A stretch of DNA of 64,000 nt from Mycolicibacterium tokaiense (lineage in GTDB: Bacteria > Actinomycetota > Actinomycetes > Mycobacteriales > Mycobacteriaceae), in assembly GCF_010725885.1 (NCBI RefSeq), contig NZ_AP022600.1, forward strand, positions 3,162,001 through 3,226,000, in the 5' to 3' direction. Of the stretch, positions 35,657 to 43,853 are shown piece after piece. Below the pieces are notes generated by a model, which did no database searches, had not been told where the DNA came from, and was given only the letters and a program-made list of their open reading frames with translations. Positions within the stretch are counted from its first letter, which is position 1. The number at the start of each line of letters is the position of its first letter. The translations under genes and the position numbers were made by a program.

Positions 35657-36826
35657 TCACCCCGTGATTGCCCTTCGCACTTCTTCCCACATCTTGCGGG
35701 CGCCGGCCTTCTGCGTTTCCGCCCGCTCGGAGAGTCGAAGGCGGGTTGCCTCATAGGTCTCGTTTGAATCAAGCTGCTTCAACGCCACCAGCGCCTCATC
35801 GGCCGATGCGCTCACCGGCACCACGTACTCCTCAACCCCGTAATCGCGGAAGAGCTCAAGATATTTGTGGCTCCAACCTGTCGCGATCGAAGGAACCGAC
35901 TGTGAGAGCGCACTCACCAGAGCATGGAACCTCGATCCGACGACGAGGGAACACGACCCGATGATCGCCTTGAGCTCCAGAGCGCTCGAGCGAGCGACGA
36001 CTTCGACGTCGCACCCGTGTCGTGTCGCTGCCAGATCGCGCACCTGCTCCGCCAACGGGCGGTCCGTCTTTTCATGAATGAGCAAGAACGGACGGTGCCC
36101 GTTGTTGACGAGCTCGCGTACCAAACGAACGAGAAACTCCAAGTACGCGTTGCTGGTGTCGTCGCCCGTCTTGTCGAGCATCCGGATGTTGGGGATGATG
36201 CACGCCCGCCCGGCGAGATCGGCCGCTGTCGATGAGGGAACGGGATTGAGCAGATTGGTAAAGTCGGGGGCCAAGCGGATACCGGAGGCGTCGTCGCCGA
36301 GTGCGTGTAGGGCCTCGTAGGAGCTCTCGTCTCGTGCGAACACGAGATCAGCGGTCCGCAGAATCGCACGGGTGGCGGTGCGGGTGGGTTCTGTTGAGAA
36401 CGGGCCAAAAGCCTGCGGCAACAACACAACTCGCTTGCCTGCTGCCTTCCATCGGCTGCACAGCCGCGCCATCTTTTGCGCTTTTGCCGGCCCCCATTGA
36501 TCGCTGAACGCAAATCCCGACGCGTCCAAAATGACGTCCACATCACGATCGCTGACCAACTCGTAGCGCCGCCTCAGTGAAGAGGGGAGAACATTGCCTG
36601 CACTCGCCAGAAGCGCCGGTCCGCCCGGAAGGCGGTCGCGCCGCCGATTGGTTGTCCAAACATGGCTGCGAAGCCCCGCTTTGCGCCGTTCCTCGAACGT
36701 ACCGATTCCGAGGTGCGCCGCCGGGATGAAGCCTTCACCCCATGACGAGTACTCCTGGCTCACGGCGTACGCCATGAGCTCAGCTCCCTTGTTGTAAAAG
36801 TTGATTCCGGTCACGGAGGCGATCAC
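35657..36826 (-). CDS. Polysaccharide pyruvyl transferase family protein
   Basis: The 389-residue protein matches PS_pyruv_trans. It opens SVTGINFYNKGAELMAYAV, has VLLPQAFGPF and ADLVFARDESSYEAL, then LVVGSRFHALVSALSQSVPSIATGWSHKY near residues 301-328. Such enzymes add pyruvate ketals to sugars with PEP, or serve CsaB-like roles. The GTG at 36826 fits the family start. It is divergent from the flippase gene across 131 bases. Confidence 0.9.
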   Translation of the reverse strand: MIASVTGINFYNKGAELMAYAVSQEYSSWGEGFIPAAHLGIGTFEERRKAGLRSHVWTTNRRRDRLPGGPALLASAGNVLPSSLRRRYELVSDRDVDVILDASGFAFSDQWGPAKAQKMARLCSRWKAAGKRVVLLPQAFGPFSTEPTRTATRAILRTADLVFARDESSYEALHALGDDASGIRLAPDFTNLLNPVPSSTAADLAGRACIIPNIRMLDKTGDDTSNAYLEFLVRLVRELVNNGHRPFLLIHEKTDRPLAEQVRDLAATRHGCDVEVVARSSALELKAIIGSCSLVVGSRFHALVSALSQSVPSIATGWSHKYLELFRDYGVEEYVVPVSASADEALVALKQLDSNETYEATRLRLSERAETQKAGARKMWEEVRRAITG

Positions 36827-36957
36827 CCGCCGAGTATAGGTCGGCGCAAGGTATCTCGTTCGACGGTGAACGTGCTCGTCCCGTCTCCTGAAGGCGGTTC
36901 TGGCTACGGCTACACTCTGCGGGTGCCGCGTCGCATCTCAACGGTGGGACTCGCGTC

Positions 36958-38358
36958 ATGTTGGCGCCGGGTCCCTCGAGTTTGGCCGCAACAGTGAATT
37001 TTCTCCGAAGTGCGCTACGCCGGTATCGCCGTTCCGGAGCGGGCGGACCCGTTGCTGCGAACGTGGCGTGGCTGCTCTTGGAACGTGGTGTCCAACTCGT
37101 CACCGGCTTGGCCGTAAGCATCCTGCTAGCCAGGTATCTAGGAGCGAGCCAGTTCGGTGAACTGAACTTCCTGATATCACTGGTCGCGCTGCTTGCTCCA
37201 TTGGCCGCGCTCGGTTTGAACCACATTCTGACCAAGTACTTCGTCGAGGATCCTGACAACGCCGACCGTGCCGCCGGGACTGCGATGGCTCTCAGGTTCG
37301 GCGGCGGCTTCGTCGCTATCGCAGTCGCCCAGATTGTGTTGCTGTTCGTTCGGCCGGGGGACGGATGGAGTCAGATCTTCGGGCTGTATCTTGGGGTGGG
37401 GGCGCTGTTCAACGCCTTCCTGGTGATCGAATTCTGGTTCTTGGCGAAGGTTGAATCTCGGTTCGTCGCGATTGCCAAGATTGTCGGGGCATTGATCAGC
37501 GTTGCCACCAAGGCGCTCGCGGTGATGCTTGGCGCCGACTTTCAGGTATTCGTCATTCTCACCGCACTCGACTATGTGGTGGTGGGCCTGCTTCTGCTGG
37601 TCGCCTATCAGATCAGAACCAAGGGTGTCGCGCGGTTGAGGGCCAGTCTCAGCACAGCCGGTCGACAGCTGGGGCAGTCCTGGTGGTTGATCCTGTCAGG
37701 TTTGACCGCGACGGTGAATCTGAAAATCGACCAGGTGATGCTCGGTGTGATCTCCACCCCAACCGAGGTGGGTCTGTATGCAGTTGCGGCCCGACTCTCC
37801 GAGGTTTGGTACTTCGTACCCGAGATCATCGTGTCCTCACTCTTTGCGTCAATCCTTCGCGCCAGACTGGATGATCCCGAGGCGTACCAGAAGCAATTGC
37901 AGAAGGTTTACACGTTGCTCGCCTGGTTGGGCATCTCCGTTGCGGTAGTTGCGACGGTTATCGGTCCGCCGTTGATCCGGTTGCTCTATGGGCAGGAGTA
38001 TTCGGCGTCAGGCACGCTGCTTGTCGTGCATATCTGGGCGGGCGTGTTCATGTCGATGCGCGCGCTCTTCAGCAAATGGCTTATTGCAGAAGAGTTGCTC
38101 AAATTCTCGCTGTACACACAAGCGGCAGGTGCGGTCACCAATGTTCTGCTGAACTTGTTGCTCATCCCTGTCTACGGGGCCATGGGAGCAGCCGTGTCCA
38201 CGGTGATTTCCTACGGCATATCGTCTTTCGGAGCCTTGTTGCTGACCGCAAGGACCCGTCAACCCGCCAAGATGATGATCCTGGCGCTGTTCGCTCCAGC
38301 TTTGGCAATCTGCCACGCGATCTCGCGTCGACTGAGTCGCGGGTCTAGGCACGTCTGA
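36958..38358 (+). CDS. Flippase of the MOP superfamily (Wzx-like)
   Basis: The 466-residue protein shows about 12-14 membrane segments. It has the Wzx N-terminal pattern ARYLGASQFGELNFLISLVALLAPLAALGL and the later hydrophilic loop YGQEYSASGTLLVVHIW. It should flip undecaprenyl-linked repeat units. Start ATG at 36958; no strong ribosome site is visible, so a slightly later start is possible. It is followed closely by the nitroreductase-domain and second glycosyltransferase genes. Confidence 0.88.
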   Translation: MLAPGPSSLAATVNFLRSALRRYRRSGAGGPVAANVAWLLLERGVQLVTGLAVSILLARYLGASQFGELNFLISLVALLAPLAALGLNHILTKYFVEDPDNADRAAGTAMALRFGGGFVAIAVAQIVLLFVRPGDGWSQIFGLYLGVGALFNAFLVIEFWFLAKVESRFVAIAKIVGALISVATKALAVMLGADFQVFVILTALDYVVVGLLLLVAYQIRTKGVARLRASLSTAGRQLGQSWWLILSGLTATVNLKIDQVMLGVISTPTEVGLYAVAARLSEVWYFVPEIIVSSLFASILRARLDDPEAYQKQLQKVYTLLAWLGISVAVVATVIGPPLIRLLYGQEYSASGTLLVVHIWAGVFMSMRALFSKWLIAEELLKFSLYTQAAGAVTNVLLNLLLIPVYGAMGAAVSTVISYGISSFGALLLTARTRQPAKMMILALFAPALAICHAISRRLSRGSRHV

Positions 38359-38371
38359 TGCTGGCTTATGT

Positions 38372-39541
38372 GTGGCAAGTGCGCACCGGCGCGATGATGC
38401 CCCTAAAGTCTCTCTCGTGGCACTGACTTTCCGGAAACGCGTGAAGCGATACCTGCCGTCTCGATATGTTGACGTTGCGCGCCGGTGGAACGGGCGCGCC
38501 GAGGCGGCAGCCATGCGCACTGCTGGGAAATCGCGGTTGCTCAGTTACCTGTACTTCGGAAACTGGGTGTCGCCGTTCCGCAGGGAGTTCTATGCGGTGG
38601 CTTACGGCCGCAGAATGTTCAACCAGAGTTTGCAGGGAGCCACCGGCGCGACCTATTTCCTCCGACGTAGTGCACACCGCATCGAGAAGGGCTTGATCTC
38701 TAGACCTCGTCGCTCGCTGTTCGCGCTCGACTACATCGGTCAGACAGTTTCCGCCTACCGAACCGAGGTCGAGCGGTTGAGTCACGACGCAGATCTGTCG
38801 AAAGTCGATCTGCAGTCACTGAATTGGGTGACGGACGTTCTTGGGGCGTACTTCGATGCCGTGGACAGCAGCCCGGTGACCGATAGCGCACGTGAGGTCT
38901 TTCTCGAGGCGAGAGCTCTCTACCGCGAGCCCGACCGCGTCCCGGAGTCTCAAAAAGAGCTCGTCCCCTACCCGTTCTCGAGTCTCGAATCGGCGCGAGT
39001 CTCCTACGAAGACTTTCTCGCGTTGAGCTGGCGGCGAAGGTCGGTCCGGTGGTTCGAGCCAAAAGCGGTGCCGCGGGACTCGCTTGACAAGGCTGTCGCC
39101 GCTGCGTCCTTGTCGCCGAGCGCGTGCAATCGCCAGCCATACGAGTTCAGGATCTTCGACGAGCCGGAGTTGGTGAAGAAGGTCGCGGCCGTACCGATGG
39201 GCACGCGTGGCTTCAGCGACAACTTTCCCGCGGTTGTGGTTCTGATAGGCAGGCAGCGGGCATACGCCAACCACCGAGATCGCCACATCATCTACATCGA
39301 CGGCTCGCTGGCAGCGATGTCATTCATCTACGCGCTCGAAACCATGGGTTTGAGCTCATGTGCCATCAACTGGCCCGACATGGAGCCCCAGGAGTCTGCA
39401 ATGGCGAAGTTGCTTGGTCTTGAGCCCGATGAGCGAGTCATCATGCTCATCGCCGTAGGGTACGCGGACCCGGAAGGCCTCATTCCGTACTCGCAAAAAC
39501 TCGCTCTGGATCGGGTTCGGAGCTACAACCGTGCGGGCTGA
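38372..39541 (+). CDS. Nitroreductase-fold FMN protein with an extra N-terminal domain
   Basis: The C-terminal half is a nitroreductase: SWRRRSVRWFEPKAVPRDSLDKAV near residues 222-245, SPSACNRQPYEF near 248, and YIDGSLAAMSFIYALETMGLSSC. It should bind FMN. The N-terminal ~200 residues are helical, with RRSAHRIEKGLISRPRR near 107-123. Such fused nitroreductases recur in exopolysaccharide loci beside pyruvyltransferases; the substrate is unknown. The GTG at 38372 gives 389 residues; a GTG at 38417 is an alternative. Confidence 0.82.
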   Translation: MASAHRRDDAPKVSLVALTFRKRVKRYLPSRYVDVARRWNGRAEAAAMRTAGKSRLLSYLYFGNWVSPFRREFYAVAYGRRMFNQSLQGATGATYFLRRSAHRIEKGLISRPRRSLFALDYIGQTVSAYRTEVERLSHDADLSKVDLQSLNWVTDVLGAYFDAVDSSPVTDSAREVFLEARALYREPDRVPESQKELVPYPFSSLESARVSYEDFLALSWRRRSVRWFEPKAVPRDSLDKAVAAASLSPSACNRQPYEFRIFDEPELVKKVAAVPMGTRGFSDNFPAVVVLIGRQRAYANHRDRHIIYIDGSLAAMSFIYALETMGLSSCAINWPDMEPQESAMAKLLGLEPDERVIMLIAVGYADPEGLIPYSQKLALDRVRSYNRAG

Positions 39542-40586
39542 GGACGTGAAACCTGATCACCCCGCAGTAGTCGAAGGTGGGGTTTTCATCGCATGGACTC
39601 GATTCCAGCGCCGGGCCGCGGTCCTGGGTGCACGTATGGGAGTGGACGTCCATTTCTTCCATCTTCGATGGGAAGGCGCGAACCGGTACGCCAAAGTTCT
39701 GTCTTACTTTGTCAAGGCGTTCCGGACGTTATTGCTGCTGTCGAAACGGCGCCCGACGTTCGTCATCCTTCAACTACCGCCTACGCCAGCGCTGTATGTC
39801 TGTGCGCTCTATGTCCGGATCGCCAGGATCCCGCTCGTCGTCGATTGCCACAACGCCGCCATCATGGAGCATTGGGGAAGGTGGCCCCTGACTGGGGCTT
39901 TGCTGCGGAGAGCTACCGTCCTAGCGCACAACGATCACGTCGCAACACTGGCCGCCCAGAGCTTCGACTTGGAGCCAGTAGTTCTACGGACAGGCATCAT
40001 GAGTGCCGATCCTGACGCAGCGCAAGGAGATGAGACTTTAAAGCGTCTGAAACTCGAGAGTCAAAGCTATGTCTTGCTTCCTTGGAGTCTCCACACCGAT
40101 GAGCCGCTCGAGGAAGCTCTGTCTGCGATACGGCAAATGCCCACGCAGCGGTTCGTCCTGACCGGTGACCCGCGAAAGATCGACCCGGCGTTGGCGTCGC
40201 ATCTGCCGCCCAATCTGAGCGTGCCCGGTTATTTGCCGACGGCGGACTTTAACGAGTTGTTCGCTCACGCAGCGGCGGTACTTGTCCTGACTACACGCGA
40301 ACTCACCCAGTTGAGTGGCATGGCCGAAGCCATGGCCTTCGAGGTCCCGGCAGTCATCAGTGATACAAAAACTACGCGCTACTTGTACGACACTGCGCCC
40401 GTCTACGTCGCCAACGAGCCTGATTCGATTCGTGCAGGATTGGAAGAAGTACTGCGTACGCGAGAAGTGTGCATCGCGGAACTCAAGACGTTGCGGTCCA
40501 AAACGGAAGAAGAATTCGAACGTCAGGTCCGCACACTAATCCAGACGATTGGGGACGCGAGGGCGCCGGGTAGTCGCTGCGGCTGA
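39531..40586 (+). CDS. Glycosyltransferase, GT-B fold
   Basis: The 351-residue protein overlaps the preceding gene by 11 bases from a GTG at 39531. It has the GT-B layout: FVILQLPPTPALYVCALYVRI near residues 80-100, VVDCHNAAIMEHWG near 106-119, and a donor domain with GYLPTADFNELFAHAAAVLVL and LSGMAEAMAFEVPAVISD near 262-279. It probably adds one residue of the repeat unit. Donor sugar unknown. Confidence 0.85.
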   Translation: MRAEDVKPDHPAVVEGGVFIAWTRFQRRAAVLGARMGVDVHFFHLRWEGANRYAKVLSYFVKAFRTLLLLSKRRPTFVILQLPPTPALYVCALYVRIARIPLVVDCHNAAIMEHWGRWPLTGALLRRATVLAHNDHVATLAAQSFDLEPVVLRTGIMSADPDAAQGDETLKRLKLESQSYVLLPWSLHTDEPLEEALSAIRQMPTQRFVLTGDPRKIDPALASHLPPNLSVPGYLPTADFNELFAHAAAVLVLTTRELTQLSGMAEAMAFEVPAVISDTKTTRYLYDTAPVYVANEPDSIRAGLEEVLRTREVCIAELKTLRSKTEEEFERQVRTLIQTIGDARAPGSRCG

Positions 40587-40661
40587 GGTGGAGTGAACCC
40601 ATGCGAGCCGTCCGGTAGTGATATGACGTTGACCTGATCGAAGTGAGGCGAGGAGTGTCCG

Positions 40662-41189
40662 CTGCACGTCCTATTTGTGTGTACGGGGAACATCTGCCGG
40701 TCGCCGACGGGCGAACGACTGGCCGCGGCTTACGCCGCCGAACTCGGCATCCCTGACTTCGTTGCCTCGAGCGCCGGTACCCGTGCGGTGATCGGCCATC
40801 CCATTCACGAGAAGGCTGCGGTGGTGCTGGAGGAGCTCGGCGGCGATCCGTCCGACTTCACGGCCCGACAGCTCTCTGAGAAGCTCGCGTCGAAGGCAGA
40901 CTTGGTGCTCGCCATGACCCGCGGGCACCGGGACAAGGTCCTGGGCATTGCGCCTCGATTGCTCAAGCGGACCTTCACCTTGGCCGAGGCCGCCGCCATA
41001 GCCGCGCATCCGGATGCCGCCACCATCGCGGATCTACCGCTGCTCAGGCCGCGCACCCCCACACAACAGCTTGCAGACGTGCAGGACCCCATCGGGCTGG
41101 ACGCTGCAGTCTTCGAGTCTGTCGGTGCTCAGATCGCCACACTCCTGCCTCCGGTCATGAAGCTGTGTGCCCGTTCGTCGTCCGACTGA
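40662..41189 (+). CDS. Low-molecular-weight protein tyrosine phosphatase, probable CTG start
   Basis: The P-loop CTGNICRS (Cx5RS) appears at about residues 7-14 and the general-acid DP pair in VQDPIG. No ATG, GTG or TTG is available in the correct frame upstream of the LHVLFVCTGN strand. A CTG at 40662 sits 6 bases after a GAGGAG ribosome site and matches the family N-terminus MHVLFVCTGN. A GTG at 40677 would cut the first beta strand. LMW-PTPs dephosphorylate BY-kinases, so this likely reverses the 24393-25820 kinase. Confidence 0.85.
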   Translation: MHVLFVCTGNICRSPTGERLAAAYAAELGIPDFVASSAGTRAVIGHPIHEKAAVVLEELGGDPSDFTARQLSEKLASKADLVLAMTRGHRDKVLGIAPRLLKRTFTLAEAAAIAAHPDAATIADLPLLRPRTPTQQLADVQDPIGLDAAVFESVGAQIATLLPPVMKLCARSSSD

Positions 41190-41413
41190 CCGGGCTTGGA
41201 CCGCCTCAGGTGTTTGCTTCTAGAACTCGTCATTCGATCTAGGTGGATTCCCGCTACCGCGCTTGGTTACGCGGGCGTGAATTCTTGCCGGTCACGTCGA
41301 AATCCTGGTCGCCGCCGTGCTAATTTTCCTGAGCGAATACTGTGCTCGCCTTGAGAATTTGTGAAGCGGTGGGCTAATGTTGCAGCCCAGGGGCCAATCG
41401 TTCGGGGGGAAGT
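41190..41413. other. Intergenic region before the sugar-phosphate transferase
   Basis: These 224 bases hold no gene. A short inverted repeat TCTAGAACTCGTCATTCGA is weak and I do not call it a site. A promoter for the initiating transferase is likely here but not resolvable by eye. Confidence 0.35.
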
Positions 41414-42919
41414 ATGACGGCGGTACACGACCGACTACGCGACCCAGCAAACATCGGCCCAAGGGGCGCGACTGATCCTGGCCGCGGGAAGATACCCGGG
41501 TGGCAGCGTGATTACGCGCGCCGGCTGATCGTTGTTGATGCGTTTGGTGTGATTTTCGCAATTGGCCTGGCCCAGTGGCTGCGCTTCGGTGAGTTGCCGG
41601 CAACCGAGGAAGTTTTCCAGCTCGAGAGCTATACCAAGGTCTCCATCGCGATTGCTGCAGGCTGGATGCTGGCCTTGGCGATCAACCGGTCGCGCTCCAC
41701 GCGGATCATCGGCTCAGGCACCGAGGAGTACCGACGGGTTGTCCTCGCCACGCTGTCGACCTTCGGTGCCGTCGCCGTCATCTCGATGCTGTTCAAGCTG
41801 GAGATCGCCCGCGGGTACCTCATGATCGCGCTGCCCACCGGCATCGCGATCCTCACGGTGTTCCGCTGGCTCGCCCGCAAGCAGGTCATCAAGGCCCGCG
41901 CCAACGGCGAGTGCATCACCCGCGTTCTGGTGGTCGGCAATGCGCCGGCGGTCCGGGACTTCACTCAGGCGCTGGCTCGCGAGCCGTGGTCGGAGTACCG
42001 CGTGGTCGGGGCCTGCGTCTGCGGCCCGGAAGATCGCAAGCTCATCGACGTTCCGGGTGTCGGCACCGTCCGCGCCTTCGGCGACGAATCCAATATCGCC
42101 GCCGCCGTGGCCGCCACCGACTGCCAGGCCGTGGCCGTTACTGCCACCGAGCGCCTGGACGGCCGCGGCATCCGCGACCTGTCATGGGAACTGGAGCGGC
42201 TCAACATCGACCTGCTGGTCTCACCCGGCGTGGTGGACGTCGCCGTCCCGCGCCTGCAGATGCGCCCGGTCGCCGGCCTGCCGCTGATCCACGTGGAGAA
42301 GCCTCAGTACCACGGTGCCAAGCGCTTCGAAAAGCGACTGTTCGATGTCGTGTTCTCCAGCGCGGTGCTGCTGGCCGCATCGCCGATCCTGTTGGTGGTC
42401 GCCCTGGCCATCAAGCTGACCAGCCGGGGCCCGGTGTTCTACCGCTCCGAGCGCATCGGCATCGACGGCACGCCGTTCGAGATGATCAAGTTCCGCACCA
42501 TGGTGCAGGGCGCGGACAAACTGGTCAGCCAGCTCGCCGACCAGAACGAGAGCGAAGGCGGGGTGCTCTTCAAGATCAAGGAAGACCCCCGCGTCACGCC
42601 GGTCGGCAAGTTCCTGCGCAAGTTCAGCATCGATGAGCTGCCGCAGTTCATCAACGTCCTCAAGCGGGACATGAGCGTGGTGGGTCCGCGGCCGCCGCTG
42701 GCCAGTGAGGTCAAGACCTACGACGACTACGCCAAGAAGCGTCTGCTGGTGAAGCCCGGCATCACGGGACTGTGGCAGGTCAGTGGCCGCTCCGACCTCT
42801 CCTGGGAGGACTCGGTTCGCCTCGACATGTTCTACGTCGAGAACTGGACCATGATCTCCGACATGGTGATCGCCGTGAAGACGGTGCGCGCCGTGTTCAC
42901 AAGCTCTGGCGCATACTGA
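41414..42919 (+). CDS. Polyprenyl-phosphate sugar-1-phosphate transferase (WbaP/WcaJ type)
   Basis: The 501-residue protein has four N-terminal membrane helices, a Rossmann-like CoA-binding-type domain (TRVLVVGNAPAVRDF) and a re-entrant helix. A C-terminal PGT core follows: KRFEKRLFDVVFSSAVLL, PVFYRSERIG, FEMIKFRTM, IDELPQFINVLKRDMSVVGPRPP and KPGITGLWQVSGRS. It transfers sugar-1-phosphate from a nucleotide to undecaprenyl phosphate, starting assembly. The ATG at 41414 follows GGGGGGAAGT. Confidence 0.93.
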   Translation: MTAVHDRLRDPANIGPRGATDPGRGKIPGWQRDYARRLIVVDAFGVIFAIGLAQWLRFGELPATEEVFQLESYTKVSIAIAAGWMLALAINRSRSTRIIGSGTEEYRRVVLATLSTFGAVAVISMLFKLEIARGYLMIALPTGIAILTVFRWLARKQVIKARANGECITRVLVVGNAPAVRDFTQALAREPWSEYRVVGACVCGPEDRKLIDVPGVGTVRAFGDESNIAAAVAATDCQAVAVTATERLDGRGIRDLSWELERLNIDLLVSPGVVDVAVPRLQMRPVAGLPLIHVEKPQYHGAKRFEKRLFDVVFSSAVLLAASPILLVVALAIKLTSRGPVFYRSERIGIDGTPFEMIKFRTMVQGADKLVSQLADQNESEGGVLFKIKEDPRVTPVGKFLRKFSIDELPQFINVLKRDMSVVGPRPPLASEVKTYDDYAKKRLLVKPGITGLWQVSGRSDLSWEDSVRLDMFYVENWTMISDMVIAVKTVRAVFTSSGAY

Positions 42920-43174
42920 TCTGATTCGTCGCTGACAATTTTCGCCGAAGCAGTCCCTCATCATCGTCGTCGCTCGACCACGGGCTTTTCAGCTGTCCAA
43001 ACGAGTTTGCTGAGCAGCTCAAGGGTCGCGGAACATCGAGAGCAGGGCCATCGGTCGACGCATGCTCGGCGGCGAAAGTCGTTGTCAGAACACCAAAATC
43101 ATTTGTGTCAGGTATTGTCTCCCCATCGCAACGACGTCCGCGGCCTTGCCGAAGACGAGTAGCTGACGACCGTG
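42920..43174. other. Intergenic region, no gene seen
   Basis: This 255-base gap separates the transferase and the frameshifted methyltransferase. Minus-strand open frames here are long only because stop codons are rare in this GC-rich sequence. Confidence 0.45.
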
Positions 43175-43853
43175 ATGACGATGGGGGCGGCTGTGGTGGA
43201 TCTCGAGTTGGCCAAGTTCCGTTGTCGGAGAAGGTTTTCCGGCATCCGGATCGGCGAGAGTCCGTGCTTCGACACCGATGACACATCGCGCTGGTTTCTG
43301 CAGCGGTTGGCCGACTCCAAACGGGTATCTGGAGTTCGGTACCGGGGGCTCCACGTACTCGGCGGCGAAGCTGGGCGTCGAGTTCATCGCCGTTGACTCC
43401 GACCGTGTCTTCCTGGATGCCGTGCGCGCCAAGATCGACGGGGACGGCTATGGGCGCCCCGACGGGCAGACCTTCACCTACGCCGACATCGGGGTGACCG
43501 GGCCCTGGGGACGCCCGGTCGGCGCGAGTACCCCTGCGCGGTTGGACAAGTTCCGGCGCTACTCCGACCCGCCAGCACAGTGCCTGGCCGACGGTCGGCT
43601 GCCGGACCTGATCCTGGTTGACGGCCGGTTCCGCGTCGCCTGCGCCCTCAAGACGCTCCGGATGCTGCGCCACACTCACGGCTGGACCATGCTCGTCGAC
43701 GATTACACCGATCGGCCTGCCGACCACGTGATCGCCGACTTCGCCGACTTCGTGCAGTTGGTGGGACGCATGGCGGTATTCCGGGCGCCGGCGTCGGTAG
43801 ACGGCGACGAGCTCGATCGCGCTATCGCGGCCTACGAGACGGTGCTGGATTGA
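43175..43853 (+). pseudogene. Frameshifted SAM-dependent methyltransferase-like gene
   Basis: The N-terminal part reads in one frame to DTSRWFLQRLADSKR; the motif-I part YLEFGTGGSTYSAA continues in the next frame. The break is at a GGG run, 43323-43325, where removing one G restores SKRYLEFGTG. The remainder is a typical Rossmann domain with LILVDGRFRVA and MLVDDYTDRPADHV. It is either a recent pseudogene, a sequencing error or a slippage site. The C-terminal end overlaps the sigma-factor gene by 32 bases (convergent). Confidence 0.72.

Noticed and set aside
41222..41243. Inverted repeat TCTAGAACTCGTCATTCGA
   Set aside because: The arms are short and imperfect, so it is not a convincing operator or terminator.
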